A stretch of DNA of 64,000 bases from Streptomyces sp. NRRL S-244 (GCF_000717915.1 NZ_JOCX01000021.1:1-64000); one strand, 5' to 3'; numbered from the stretch's first letter, positions 1-9,137 are shown. Notes: generated by a model from the letters alone, not told the origin. Numbers and translations: made by a program.

Positions 1-357
1 TGTTGAGTTCTCAAGGAACGGACGCTTCCTTTGTACTCACCCTCTCGGGCTTTCCTCCGGGCTTTCGTTCTTCGTTCTTGCGTTTCCGACTCTATCAGAT
101 CCTTTCGGGCCTGACCCCCAGTCAGCGGGGTTTGTCTTCCGGGCTGTTGGGCCCTTCCGACTCCCAGAACTCTAGTGGATTTCCCGGCCGATTCATAATC
201 GGCCTTCGGAAATCAATTCGGGCATGCCGAATTCGTTCCCGGTGGGAGATCGTGCTGAGTTGGGTGCCGCAACGAGGCGGCGGGATGTGCCGTCGCCAAA
301 ACCTTCCGGCTCTGGGACAACTCGAAGAACCTTACGGATCCACGGGGTCGGTGTCAA
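1..357 (-). promoter_or_regulatory. rRNA operon promoter and leader region (16S gene off the left edge)
   Basis: Read on the minus strand, this segment ends at position 1 with CCTTGAGAACTCAACA, the conserved leader/processing and antitermination-type sequence found just upstream of 16S rRNA in Streptomyces (family knowledge). No protein gene fits here. Besides the strong promoter at 357-329, two further minus-strand TAGAGT -10 hexamers sit at 174-169 and 94-89 without convincing -35 boxes, matching the multiple-promoter layout of Streptomyces rrn operons. The mature 16S gene itself is not in the window. Confidence 0.8.
329..357 (-). promoter_or_regulatory. Strong housekeeping-type promoter of the rRNA operon
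   Basis: On the minus strand a perfect TTGACA (357-352) is followed after exactly 17 bases by TAAGGT (334-329). This is close to the consensus for the principal sigma factor HrdB. It points toward the rRNA leader. Confidence 0.75.
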
Positions 358-377
358 CCCCACAGCTCAGGGGCCGG

Positions 378-914
378 TCAGCCCCGTGACTGGAGGTCCT
401 CCACGCGGTCCAGGAGCCGGGTGAGCATGTCGCCCAGCACTCCCCGTTCCGACGTGGAGAGGTCCTGGAGGAGGTCCTCCTCGAAGACCGTGGCCGCCCT
501 CATGGCGTCGAGCCACTTGCTGCGGCCTTCGTCCGTGAGCTCCACGATCACGCGGACCCGGTTGGACTCGTCCCGCTCGCGCGTCACCAGCCCCTCCGCC
601 GTCATGCGGTCGATCCGGTGGGTCATCGCCGCCGGCGTGAGGCCCAGCTGCTTCGCGAGTTCGCTCGGGCCCATCCGGTACGGGGCTCCGGAGATGACGA
701 GGGCCTTGAGGACCTCCCACTCCGCGTTGCTGATGCCCAGAGCGGCGGTCTGGCGTCCGTACGCGACGTTCATGCGGCGGTTCAGCCGGCTCAGGGCCGA
801 GACCACCTTCTCGACCTGCGGATCGAGGTCCTGGAACTCGCGCTGATAGACGGCGATCTGCTCGTCGAGGCTCGGCTCATGGACGGGCGCGGTGCCGTCG
901 GGGGTGTCACCCAT
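378..914 (-). CDS. MarR-family transcriptional regulator
   Basis: 178 residues, the usual MarR size. The N-terminal helix is followed by a winged helix-turn-helix in the middle (about residues 60-125: SNAEWEVLKALVISG, then GPSELAKQLGLTPAAMTHRID) and a wing with RDESNRVRV. The ATG start at 914 begins MGDTPDG. The gene is divergent from an MFS transporter with a 112-bp shared intergenic region holding inverted repeats, so it most likely represses both itself and the transporter in response to a small aromatic or drug-like ligand (inference from family behaviour). The ligand cannot be read from the sequence. Confidence 0.9.
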   Translation of the reverse strand: MGDTPDGTAPVHEPSLDEQIAVYQREFQDLDPQVEKVVSALSRLNRRMNVAYGRQTAALGISNAEWEVLKALVISGAPYRMGPSELAKQLGLTPAAMTHRIDRMTAEGLVTRERDESNRVRVIVELTDEGRSKWLDAMRAATVFEEDLLQDLSTSERGVLGDMLTRLLDRVEDLQSRG

Positions 915-945
915 GGTCGAAGTATCGCACGAGCCCGTTGGCGTC

Positions 946-979
946 TAACTCCTTCGATGTGTAGAGTTAAGGATCGAAG
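946..979. promoter_or_regulatory. Nested inverted repeats, probable MarR operator
   Basis: Two interleaved palindromes lie between the divergent MarR and MFS genes: TAACTC (946-951) with GAGTTA (964-969), and CTTCGAT (952-958) with ATCGAAG (973-979). Position and symmetry fit a dimeric MarR binding site; function is inferred. Confidence 0.55.
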
Positions 980-1026
980 TTTAGGTATGAAGTCTTCGGG
1001 CTTCAGTTCTCGAAGGCAGGTGAGAA

Positions 1027-2322
1027 GTGACCAAGGTGATGGGCGCTGCGATGCGGCGGATCCAGGCCGGCAACGCGTTGACCGCGTTCGGCATCGGTTT
1101 CACGGTTCCGTTCCTCTACATCTACGTGGCGCAGGTGCGCGGTCTGGGCTCCATGGCGGCCACGAGCGCGTTCGTGGCCTTCGCCGTCAGTGCCCTGGTC
1201 GCGCTGCCCCTCACCGGTCGGGTCATCGACCGCCGAGGTCCCGTCCCCGTGGTCATCGGTGCGGCCGTCGCCGCCTCCGCCGGCGCCCTGTCGCTCGGGC
1301 TGTCCACCGGGATCGTGCCGATCCTGCTGTCCGCCCTGGCGCTCGGCGCCGGGCAGGCCGTCATGCAGCCCGCGCTGGCCACGATGATCGTGTGGTGCTC
1401 GACGCCGGGCACCCGGACGCGTGCCTTCGCGCTCCAGTTCTTCATGCAGAACCTGGGTCTGGGCATCGGCGGCCTCATCGGCGGCCAGATCGTCGACGAG
1501 AGCCGGCCCGCCAGCTTCACCCTGCTGTTCGGCATCGAGGCCGTGATGTTCCTGGTCCTGGCCGGGGTCATCCTCACCGTACGGATGCCGCACGCGCCGA
1601 GCATCAAGGACGCCGTGCCGCGGGACGAGTCCCGGTCGGGCGGTGCGTGGAAGCGGCTGCTCGAGCACAAGGCCATGGTCAAGCTGCTGGTCCTGGGCTT
1701 CGTGATCTTCTTCGCCTGCTACGGGCAGTTCGAGTCCGGTCTCGCCGCCTTCGGCACCGAGGCCGCCGGGATCTCCCCGTCCACCCTCGGCTTCGCGCTG
1801 GCCGCCAACACCGGCGCGATCGTCGTGGCGCAGTTCGTCGTGCTGAAGCTGGTCGAGAAGCGCCGCCGGTCCCGTGTGATCGCGCTGGTCGGCCTGATCT
1901 GGACCGTGGCGTGGGTCATCGCCGGGTTCTCGGGGCTGGGGCACGGCAGCGCGATGATGGCCGCCGCCGCGTTCATCACCACGTACGCGCTCTTCGGCAT
2001 CGGCGAGGCGATGCTGTCGCCGACGCTGGCCCCGCTGGTGGCCGACCTGGCGCCGGAGGGTTCGGTGGGCCAGTACAACTCGGCCTTCGCGCTGGTCAAG
2101 CAGATGGCGCTGGCTCTCGGGCCGCTGGGCGTCCCGCTGGGTGCGGGTGTGCCGATGCTCTACATCGGGGTGTTCGTCGTGGTCTCGCTGGGCATCGCGT
2201 GGCTGGCGCTGCGGCTCGGCACGCAGCTGAGCGCGGTGCAGGACAAGCCGTCGCTGCTGAAGGGCGAGGCGGTGCCGGCGGTGGTCGTGCCGGCCGCCGA
2301 GCCCGAGCGCGTGCCCGCGTAG
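1027..2322 (+). CDS. MFS transporter, probable drug/metabolite efflux
   Basis: 431 residues with about 12 hydrophobic segments and a central cytoplasmic loop, typical of the major facilitator superfamily. The loop after helix 2 carries the MFS motif A-like GRVIDRRGPVPV. The start is GTG at 1027 preceded by AGGTGAG. It lies divergent from the MarR gene and is probably its main target; substrate unknown. The C-terminal tail (about 35 residues) is hydrophilic. Confidence 0.88.
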   Translation: MTKVMGAAMRRIQAGNALTAFGIGFTVPFLYIYVAQVRGLGSMAATSAFVAFAVSALVALPLTGRVIDRRGPVPVVIGAAVAASAGALSLGLSTGIVPILLSALALGAGQAVMQPALATMIVWCSTPGTRTRAFALQFFMQNLGLGIGGLIGGQIVDESRPASFTLLFGIEAVMFLVLAGVILTVRMPHAPSIKDAVPRDESRSGGAWKRLLEHKAMVKLLVLGFVIFFACYGQFESGLAAFGTEAAGISPSTLGFALAANTGAIVVAQFVVLKLVEKRRRSRVIALVGLIWTVAWVIAGFSGLGHGSAMMAAAAFITTYALFGIGEAMLSPTLAPLVADLAPEGSVGQYNSAFALVKQMALALGPLGVPLGAGVPMLYIGVFVVVSLGIAWLALRLGTQLSAVQDKPSLLKGEAVPAVVVPAAEPERVPA

Positions 2323-2349
2323 GAGAGTCGCGAGACACGAGATACGAGA

Positions 2350-2393
2350 TACGGCAGAAGGCCCGGTCCCCGTGGACCGGGCCTTCTGCCGTA
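2350..2393. terminator. Bidirectional hairpin terminator between convergent genes
   Basis: A near-perfect stem of about 20 bp (TACGGCAGAAGGCCCGGTCC with its complement) around a 4-base loop lies between the MFS stop (2322) and the convergent phosphatase stop (2398). No U-tract, as is normal in Streptomyces. Confidence 0.8.
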
Positions 2394-2397
2394 CCCG

Positions 2398-4176
2398 CTA
2401 CTTGTCCGGCAGCGCGAACTCGCACCAGACGGCCTTGCCGCCACCCGGGGTGCGGCGCGAGCCCCAGGAGGAGGCGATGGTCGCGATGATCGAGATGCCG
2501 CGGCCGGTCTCGTCGGCCGGTTCGGCGCGGCGGCGGCGCGGGAGGTGGTCGTCCCCGTCGGTGACCTCGATGATCAGGCGGCGGTCGGTGCGGCGCAGCC
2601 GCAGGCGCATGGGCGGGGTGCCGTGCTGGAGGGAGTTCGCGACGAGCTCGCTGGCGGCGAGGACGCCGAGGTCGCACAGCTCGACCGGGAAGCGCCAGGA
2701 GGCGAGGACTCCGGAGGCGAAGGCGCGGGCGCGCGGGGCGGCCTCGACTCCGCCGAGGAGTTCCAGGGCGGCGTTGTGGAAGAGCTCGGCGTCCGCGCCC
2801 GTGCGGGCGGGCTGCTGGAGGACCATGACGGCGACGTCGTCGTCGTGGTCGGCGTCGACGCCGAGGGCGCGCATCAGGCGGTCGCAGATGACGGCCGGGG
2901 TGCCCTGGGCGCCGGAGAGGGCACGTTCCAGGGCGGCGACGCCCTCGTCGATGTCCTCGCCGCGCCGTTCGACGAGGCCGTCCGTGTAGAGGACGGCGGT
3001 GGAGCCGGGGCCCAGCGCGATGGTGCCTGAGGTGTGCAGCCAGCCGCCGGTGCCGAGCGGCGGGCCGGTGGGGTCGGCCGCCCGGCGTACGGTGCCGTCC
3101 TCGTCTCGGACGAGGATCGGGAGGTGGCCCGCGGAGGCGTACGCGAGCAGGCCCTCGTTGGGGTCGTGGACGGCGTAGACGCAGGTGGCGATCTGGCTGG
3201 CGTCGATCTCGGCTGCGAGCCCGTCGAGGAGCTGGAGCACCTCGTGCGGGGGCAGGTCGAGGCGGGCGTAGGCGCGGACGGCGGTGCGCAGCTGGCCCAT
3301 GACGGCGGCGGCGCGGACTCCCCGGCCCATGACGTCGCCGATGACGAGGGCGGTGCGGCCGGCGCCGAGGGTGATGACGTCGTACCAGTCGCCGCCGACG
3401 GCGGCCTCGGTGCCGCCGGGCTGGTAGGTGGCGGCGATGCGGAGGTCGTCGGGCTGTTCGAGTTCCTGCGGGAGGAGGGAGCGCTGGAGGGTGACGGCGG
3501 CCTCGCGCTGCCGGCGCTCGCTGGCGCGCAGCCGTTCGACGGCTTCGGCGTGGTCGCTGACGTCGGCGAGGTGGATCAGGACCCCGGTGTGGTGGGGGTC
3601 GGTGTCGCCTTCGGTGGTGGCCTTGGGGAAATCGACGGGGGTGCAGGTGACCGTGTACGAGCTGGTGCCGCCGGGCGCGGTGCGGTTCTTGGCGGTACGG
3701 GGCTTGCCGCTGCGCTGGACCTGGTCGAGGAGCGGGAGGAGGCCGAGCTCGCCGAGTTCGGGGAGGGCGTCGTGGGCGGGTGCGCCGGTGGGGCGGGGGC
3801 CGAATCCGGCGGTGTAGGCGTCGTTGACGTAGGCGACGCGGTGTTCGGGGCCGTGGACGAGGGCGACGAGGGCCGGGAGCCGGCCGAGGACCTCCCGTAC
3901 GGAGAGCTCGTCGAGGGAGGGCACGGCGGCGAGGACGCCGCTGCCGGCGCCGCTGCCGCTGTCCGGGCCGGTGCCCGTCCCCGTGCCCGTCCCGGTGCCG
4001 GAGACCGTGGGGTCCGCGGGGCTGCCGTCCGGCGCCGTGGCCGGGCGGGCGGCGGCGCCGCGGGCTGCCGGGACGGCGCCCTCACCCCGCTTGGCCTGGG
4101 CGGCGGCGTGTTCGGACCGGGCGGCGGCGCGGCGCTGCGTTCCGGGAAAACGGGCGCTCCAGCGCGTGAAGTTCAC
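2398..4176 (-). CDS. PAS - SpoIIE/PP2C phosphatase - HATPase multidomain regulator
   Basis: About 592 residues from the GTG at 4176 (begins VNFTRWSARFPG); a longer frame to 4248 exists but the GTG is preceded by GAGG and fits the family better. After a low-complexity Pro/Ala/Gly-Thr linker comes a PAS-like domain (LVALVHGPEHRVAYVNDAY), then a PP2C-type phosphatase (AVGGDWYDV, VIGDVMGRG, YASAGHLP, YTDGLVERR) and a C-terminal histidine-kinase-type ATPase domain (ELVANSLQHG, GRGISII). This architecture is common in Streptomyces and acts in RsbU/RsbW-like partner-switching control of anti-sigma/anti-anti-sigma factors. No cognate sigma or anti-anti-sigma gene is adjacent. No membrane segment is evident. 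Confidence 0.88.
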   Translation of the reverse strand: MNFTRWSARFPGTQRRAAARSEHAAAQAKRGEGAVPAARGAAARPATAPDGSPADPTVSGTGTGTGTGTGPDSGSGAGSGVLAAVPSLDELSVREVLGRLPALVALVHGPEHRVAYVNDAYTAGFGPRPTGAPAHDALPELGELGLLPLLDQVQRSGKPRTAKNRTAPGGTSSYTVTCTPVDFPKATTEGDTDPHHTGVLIHLADVSDHAEAVERLRASERRQREAAVTLQRSLLPQELEQPDDLRIAATYQPGGTEAAVGGDWYDVITLGAGRTALVIGDVMGRGVRAAAVMGQLRTAVRAYARLDLPPHEVLQLLDGLAAEIDASQIATCVYAVHDPNEGLLAYASAGHLPILVRDEDGTVRRAADPTGPPLGTGGWLHTSGTIALGPGSTAVLYTDGLVERRGEDIDEGVAALERALSGAQGTPAVICDRLMRALGVDADHDDDVAVMVLQQPARTGADAELFHNAALELLGGVEAAPRARAFASGVLASWRFPVELCDLGVLAASELVANSLQHGTPPMRLRLRRTDRRLIIEVTDGDDHLPRRRRAEPADETGRGISIIATIASSWGSRRTPGGGKAVWCEFALPDK

Positions 4177-4289
4177 TGCGTTCAAGCCTCGTGGTGTCGC
4201 AAGTGGTCGCTGTGCCGTGAATGTCACTGTGTGCAGGCGTGGGCCCACCTATGGTCACACGTCCAGTGTGGCCGACCGCACTGACAACG

Positions 4290-5708
4290 TCAGCCCTGAC
4301 TGTCCTTCGGGGGGTTGGGGGCGGGTGGGGGCGGGGGAAATCTGTGGCCGTGTCCTGCGGCGAGTTCGAATTCTGCCCTGGGGTGTTCGAGGGATCCGAG
4401 GGAGACGATCTCACGCTTGAAGAGGCCCGAGAGGGTCCATTCGGCAAGCACGCGCATTTTGCGGTTGAAGGTGGGGATCCGGCTGAGGTGGTAGGTGCGG
4501 TGCATCAGCCAGGCGGGGTAGGCCTTGAGCTTGCGGCCGTAGATGTGGGCGACGCCCTTGTGGAGGCCGAGGGAGGCCACGGAGCCCGCGTACTTGTGCG
4601 CGTACTCGGTCAGGAGCTCGCCGCGCAGGGAGGCCACCAGGTTGTCGGCGAGGACCTTGGCCTGGCGGACGGCGTGCTGCGCGTTGGGGGCGCATTCGCG
4701 GCCGGCCTCTTCGGCGGTGATGTCGGGGACGGCGGCGGCGTCGCCGGCGGCCCACGCGTGTTCGACGCCGTCGACGGTGAGGAAGGCGGTGCAGGTGAGG
4801 CGGCCGCGTTCGGTGCGGGGGAGGTCGGAGGCGGCGAGGATCGGGTGCGGTTTGACGCCTGCGGTCCATACGACGGTGCGGGTGGGGAAGCGGGCGCCGT
4901 CGCTGAGGACGGCGACGCGGTTCTCGCAGGAATCGAGCCGGGTCTCCAGGCGTACGTCGATGCCCCGGCGGCGCAGTTCGCGGACCGTGTAGACGCCGAG
5001 TTCGGGGCCGACCTCGGGGAGGATGTGGTCGCTGGCTTCGACCAGCACCCATTTCATGTCCTCGGGCTTGATGTTGTGGTAGTACCGGGCCGCGTAGCGG
5101 GCCATGTCCTCCAGTTCACCGAGGGCCTCGACGCCCGCGTAGCCGCCGCCGACGAAGAGGAAGGTGAGGGCGGAGTCGCGGAGGGCGGGGTCGCGGGTGG
5201 AGGAGGCGATGTCCATCTGTTCGATGACGTGGTTGCGCAGGCCGATGGCCTCTTCCACGGTCTTGAATCCGATGGCGTAGTCGGCGAGTCCCGGGATGGG
5301 CAGGGTGCGGGACACGGATCCGGGGGCGAGGACGAGTTCGTCGTACTCGATCTCCAGCGCGCCGGTGCCCTCGTCCTCGGTGGCGAGGGTGGCGACGGTC
5401 GCGGTCCGCTTGGCGTGGTCGATGCGCTGGGCCTCGCCGATGACGACGCGGCACTTGTCGAGGATGCGGCGGAGCGGCACCACGACGTGGCGCGGGGAGA
5501 TGGAGCCCGCGGCCGCCTCGGGGAGGAAGGGCTGGTACGTCATGTACGGCTCGGCGCTGACGACCGTGACCTCGGCTTCGCCGGCTCTGAGCTTTCGCTG
5601 GAGCCGGAGCGCCGTGTACATGCCGACGTAGCCGCCGCCGACGACGAGGATGCGCGTGCGGGGCGGGGTACCGGGGGCCGTGCCCCGGGAGTTAGCAGCC
5701 TTCACCAC
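4290..5708 (-). CDS. Type II NADH dehydrogenase (NDH-2)
   Basis: Two Rossmann dinucleotide-binding motifs are visible: ILVVGGGYVGMYTA near the N-terminus for FAD and FLFVGGGYAGVEALGE in the middle for NADH. FMTYQPFLPEA-type and AWAAGDAAAVPD segments complete the NDH-2/FAD-dependent pyridine nucleotide oxidoreductase pattern. It would transfer electrons from NADH to menaquinone without proton pumping at the inner face of the membrane. The open frame extends to 5936, but the extra N-terminal residues are Pro/Arg-rich and unlike the family, so the tandem GTG at 5708/5705 is preferred (472 or 471 residues); the ribosome-binding site is weak. It lies next to the atrA homologue, as I recall for the S. 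coelicolor locus. Confidence 0.85.
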   Translation of the reverse strand: MVKAANSRGTAPGTPPRTRILVVGGGYVGMYTALRLQRKLRAGEAEVTVVSAEPYMTYQPFLPEAAAGSISPRHVVVPLRRILDKCRVVIGEAQRIDHAKRTATVATLATEDEGTGALEIEYDELVLAPGSVSRTLPIPGLADYAIGFKTVEEAIGLRNHVIEQMDIASSTRDPALRDSALTFLFVGGGYAGVEALGELEDMARYAARYYHNIKPEDMKWVLVEASDHILPEVGPELGVYTVRELRRRGIDVRLETRLDSCENRVAVLSDGARFPTRTVVWTAGVKPHPILAASDLPRTERGRLTCTAFLTVDGVEHAWAAGDAAAVPDITAEEAGRECAPNAQHAVRQAKVLADNLVASLRGELLTEYAHKYAGSVASLGLHKGVAHIYGRKLKAYPAWLMHRTYHLSRIPTFNRKMRVLAEWTLSGLFKREIVSLGSLEHPRAEFELAAGHGHRFPPPPPAPNPPKDSQG

Positions 5709-6050
5709 CCCATGACGCAACGTGGCCGGGAGTTTGTCCACAGGCCTGACACATTGTGTGACCGGAGGGGGTGCCGGTGCGGGGCTGTCGGGTGGCTTGA
5801 GTGGGGGTGGAGTTCCGCAGGTCAGGAGGTGCGGAAGGGGTGATTCCGGGGGCTTGGATCGGAAAAGTGGGGGTGAATGCTCCGATCGGGCGGTGGTCCG
5901 TCCGGGGCTGCCTCTTCTGAATTGACTCTGGCTCAACTATGTTCGTATCTCGTCGAGGAGTAAGACCGGGGCCCACATGACCGTGGCCCACCTCGACACG
6001 AAGGCGGGGAGTGTCTCCGGGGGGAGACAAATGATTACCGGGGGATACAT
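5709..6050. promoter_or_regulatory. Intergenic region between divergent ndh-like gene and atrA, with promoter
   Basis: 342 bp without a credible gene. On the plus strand TTGACT (5922-5927) and GTATCT (5945-5950) are spaced by 17 bases, a plausible promoter for the TetR gene. On the other side a small odd palindrome ACACA-T-TGTGT (5749-5759) sits about 40 bp upstream of the NADH dehydrogenase start and could be an operator. Both assignments are inference from position and symmetry. Confidence 0.45.
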
Positions 6051-6821
6051 ATGCATATTTCCGATTTCCATGGTTCTGCGACCGCGCTCTCGAGTGAGAG
6101 CAGCGGCCGCGTGATGACAGGCGGCACGACGCACGGCGTGGGCCGCTCCACACCGCTGCGCGTCGACGCCCAGCGCAACCTCGAGCACGTGCTGCGCGCG
6201 GCCCGCGAGGTGTTCGGCGAGCTGGGCTACGGGGCTCCGATGGAGGACGTGGCGCGGCGCGCACGCGTCGGCGTCGGCACCGTGTACCGGCGCTTCCCGA
6301 GCAAGGACGTCCTGGTCCGCCGGATAGCCGAGGAGGAGACCGCCCGGCTGACCGAGCAGGCCCAGGCCGCGCTGGGCCAGGAGGAGGAGCCGTGGCAGGC
6401 GCTGTCGCGCTTCCTGCGCACCTCCGTGGCCTCGGGCGCCGGGCGGCTGCTGCCGCCGCAGGTGCTGCGGGTCGGGTCGGCGAGCGAGGACGGCGTGGAA
6501 GAGGCGGCGGCGCGGGTTCCGCACCAGCGCCAGGCCGGTGTGATCGGCGGGGCTCCCGAGCTGCGGGTCGTGGGCGCGCGGACTCCCGTCGAGGACGAGC
6601 CCTCGGAGGACGCGGGCGCGGGTGCGCTGCTCGAGGTGGTCGGCCAGCTGGTGGACCGTGCCCGGGAGGCGGGTGAGCTGCGCGGCGATGTCACGGTGGC
6701 CGATGTGCTGCTGGTGATAGCCACGGCCGCTCCGGCGCTGCCCGACGCGGCGCAGCAGGCGGCGGCTTCGTCCCGGCTGCTCGACATCCTGCTCGAAGGG
6801 CTGCGGTCCCGGACGGCCTGA
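6051..6821 (+). CDS. atrA: TetR-family regulator, AtrA homologue
   Basis: 256 residues. An N-terminal TetR helix-turn-helix follows a short variable leader (ARRARVGVGTVYRRFPSKD is the recognition region, about residues 65-85); the C-terminal two thirds form the all-helical ligand domain. Sequence and synteny (NADH dehydrogenase upstream, ECF sigma gene downstream) match what I recall of AtrA, the TetR-type activator of actII-ORF4 in S. coelicolor and of strR in S. griseus. Family work shows its DNA binding can be modulated by antibiotic-type ligands. The ATG at 6051 follows CCGGGGG; an alternative ATG at 6114 would remove 21 variable residues. A global regulator is expected rather than a local one. 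Confidence 0.78.
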   Translation: MHISDFHGSATALSSESSGRVMTGGTTHGVGRSTPLRVDAQRNLEHVLRAAREVFGELGYGAPMEDVARRARVGVGTVYRRFPSKDVLVRRIAEEETARLTEQAQAALGQEEEPWQALSRFLRTSVASGAGRLLPPQVLRVGSASEDGVEEAAARVPHQRQAGVIGGAPELRVVGARTPVEDEPSEDAGAGALLEVVGQLVDRAREAGELRGDVTVADVLLVIATAAPALPDAAQQAAASSRLLDILLEGLRSRTA

Positions 6822-6832
6822 GCCGTACGGGG

Positions 6833-6880
6833 CACGGGCCGCGGCGGACGCCCCTGCGGGGGCGCGCGCCGCGGCCCGTC
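6833..6880 (+). terminator. Terminator hairpin after atrA
   Basis: ACGGGCCGCGGCG pairs with CGCCGCGGCCCGT around a smaller GCCCC/GGGGC hairpin, starting 12 bp after the atrA stop. Downstream to 7118 the DNA is gene-free and holds alternating CGAGCGGC/GCCGCTCG inverted units (about 6900-6980) before the sigma factor start. Confidence 0.65.
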
Positions 6881-7118
6881 CCACCCGACGACCGGTTCGC
6901 CGAGCGGTGCCCTGAACGGCCCGCCCGAGCGGCTGCCCGAGCGGCCGCTCGAACGGCCGCTCGAACCGCCGCCCGCTCGAAAGAGTGAGGATCGGTACGG
7001 GGTTTCACCGGATGCTGCCCGGACGAGTGGATGGCGGGAAGACGGGTCCGGCGCGCGCCCCCCGTGTGACACGCTTGAACGGTGTACCGGTTGAGTGTGG
7101 CGTGCGGGGGCTTCCGCG

Positions 7119-9137
7119 ATGGGCGTTGACGGTCGGGAAGAGCCGCTCGGTGGTGCCGGCGGCGAGGTCGAGGCGGAGAGCCCGGCCGCACGCCAGGTCC
7201 CCGCACAGCGCGAGCCGCGCCGGGGGCGGCACGCGGCCTCGGGGTATTCCGGTGCCGATCTGCCTCCGTCCGACGGGGACCTGATCGCCCGCATGCGCGG
7301 GGGCGACGACGGTGCCTACGAGGAGCTGTTCCTCCGGCACGCGGATTCCGTACGGCGCTACGCGCGGACCTGCTGCCGCGATGCGCACACGGCCGACGAC
7401 CTGACCGCCGAGGTGTTCGCGCGGACGCTGCAAGCGGTACGGGGCGGGGCCGGGCCGGACCAGTCGGTGCGGGCGTACCTGCTGACCACGGTGCGCCGGG
7501 TCGCGGCGGCCTGGGCGAAGACCTCCCGGCGGGAGCATCTCGTCGAGGACTTCGCGGTGTTCGCGGAGCAGGCGGCCGCGGGGACCGAGGTCGGCGGAGG
7601 CATGTCCGGCCTGTCCGGGGACGACACCCTCGAACTGGGCGCGGAAGTCCGGGCGATGCGCGAGGCGGAGCAGTCGCTGGCGATGCAGGCTTTCCGGAGT
7701 CTGCCCGAGCGGTGGCAGGCCGTGCTGTGGCACACCACCGTCGAGGATGCCTCGCCGAGTGCGATCGCCCCGCTGTTCGGGCTGAGCGCCAACGCGACGG
7801 CGGTGCTGGCCAGCCGGGCCCGGGAGGGGCTCAAGCAGGCCTATCTGCAGGCGCATGTGAGCTCGGCGCTGAGTGCGGGCGGGGACTGCGCGCGGTACGC
7901 GGACCGGCTGGGGGCGTACGCCCGCGGCGGTCTGCGGATGCGGGCGGAGCGGGGGCTGCGGGGACACCTGGAGGAGTGCGCGAAGTGCCGGCTGGCCGCC
8001 GGAGAGCTCAAGGACGTCAACGCGGGCATTCCCGCGCTGCTGCCCGTCGCGGTCATCGGGTGGTTCGCCGCCGGGTACGCGGCGAAGGCGGCCGGTGTGG
8101 TCGTGGGCGGGGCCGTCGCCGCGGGGGGCGCGGGGGCTGCCGCCGCGGCCGCGGGCGGATCGACGGCGGGGGCCGGGGCTGCCGGGGCCGGGGCCGGGGC
8201 TGCCAGTGGTGCCGGGGCTGCCGGTGGGACTGCGGGGGCCGGGGCTGCGGGTGGGGCTGCCGGTGCGGGTGGGGCCGGGTCCGGGGTCGGGGGTGCGGTG
8301 GCTTCCGAGGGGCTCGGGCTGCCGGTCAAGGCCGCCATCGCCGCCGGGATCGCGGTCGCCGCAGCCGCGGGGGTGGTGTTCGCGCTGGCCGGGGACGATC
8401 CCGAGCCGGGGGCCGCGGCGCAGCCCGCGCCGAGTGTGGCGGCGCCCGTCGTGCCGCTGGTTCCGGCTCCGCGTACACCCGCGCCGACGCGTGCGGAGCC
8501 GCCGGCCGCGCAGGGCTCCGTACCCTCCGAGCCGGGCAGGACCCCCGCCGCGCCGGCTCCCTCTCCCGCGAAGCCGAAGGCGCCGGCTCCGGCTCCGCCC
8601 GTGTCCCCGGCGCCGAGGCCCTCGCCGACTCCGTCCCCGACCCCGAGCCCGGCCAAGCCGTCCCCCTCGCCGTCGCCGTCTCCGTCCGTACCGAAGCCGG
8701 CTCAGGGGTTCCGGCTGGCGGGGCTCGGGCACGCGGCGTTCGGCGACCACAGCGGTCCCGAGTTGCAGACCGGGCGCAGCAGCTGGGTGTGGCAGCGGTG
8801 GGGGCTGCGGATCGCGGACCGGCGGTTCGCGCAGGGGATCACGGTGAACTCCCGTTCCTCGGTGGAGATCACCCTGAACCGGCAGTGCACCACGTTCTCG
8901 GCGCGGGCCGGGGTGGACGACCTGTCGTTGTTCACCGACGGCACGGTGCGGTTCTCCGTGTACGCCGACGGGCAGCGGCTGTGGCGGTCGGACGCGCTCG
9001 GGTTCGGGGATCCGGCCGCCGTCGTCGAGGTCTCGCTGGCCGGGCGCAAGACGCTGCGGCTGGTGGTGGAGCAGGCCGGGCAGGGCAGCCTGCCGACCCT
9101 GGCGAGCTGGGCGGACGCCGTGATCAGCTGCCGGTGA
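7119..9137 (+). CDS. ECF sigma factor fused to zinc finger, membrane helices and NPCBM-like sensor domain
   Basis: About 672 residues from ATG 7119, which has GGGGG 10 bases upstream. Sigma region 2 (EELFLRHADSVRRYART, then DDLTAEVFARTL) and region 4 (LPERWQAVLWHTTVE, LSANATAVLASRAREGLK) occupy the first 250 residues. They are followed by a zinc-finger-like HLEECAKC (around residue 281), a hydrophobic stretch, an extreme Gly/Ala-rich segment, a second membrane helix (IAAGIAVAAAAGVVFALAG), a Pro/Ala/Ser linker and a C-terminal domain of about 145 residues resembling NPCBM carbohydrate-binding modules (GPELQTGRSSWVWQRWGLRI start). The layout implies that one polypeptide carries the sigma factor, an anti-sigma-like module and an extracytoplasmic sensor. 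Release mechanism is unknown. Its stop overlaps the convergent regulator by 14 bp. Confidence 0.85.
   Translation: MGVDGREEPLGGAGGEVEAESPAARQVPAQREPRRGRHAASGYSGADLPPSDGDLIARMRGGDDGAYEELFLRHADSVRRYARTCCRDAHTADDLTAEVFARTLQAVRGGAGPDQSVRAYLLTTVRRVAAAWAKTSRREHLVEDFAVFAEQAAAGTEVGGGMSGLSGDDTLELGAEVRAMREAEQSLAMQAFRSLPERWQAVLWHTTVEDASPSAIAPLFGLSANATAVLASRAREGLKQAYLQAHVSSALSAGGDCARYADRLGAYARGGLRMRAERGLRGHLEECAKCRLAAGELKDVNAGIPALLPVAVIGWFAAGYAAKAAGVVVGGAVAAGGAGAAAAAAGGSTAGAGAAGAGAGAASGAGAAGGTAGAGAAGGAAGAGGAGSGVGGAVASEGLGLPVKAAIAAGIAVAAAAGVVFALAGDDPEPGAAAQPAPSVAAPVVPLVPAPRTPAPTRAEPPAAQGSVPSEPGRTPAAPAPSPAKPKAPAPAPPVSPAPRPSPTPSPTPSPAKPSPSPSPSPSVPKPAQGFRLAGLGHAAFGDHSGPELQTGRSSWVWQRWGLRIADRRFAQGITVNSRSSVEITLNRQCTTFSARAGVDDLSLFTDGTVRFSVYADGQRLWRSDALGFGDPAAVVEVSLAGRKTLRLVVEQAGQGSLPTLASWADAVISCR

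Noticed and set aside
618..2489. Very long open frames overlapping recognised genes (for example 618-2489, 3034-4284, 8702-14011, 33845-36553, 60563-63508)
   Set aside because: They are antisense or out-of-frame shadows caused by high third-position GC; their translations are Arg/Gly/Ala-rich without motifs, while the opposite or alternative frame gives clear families.
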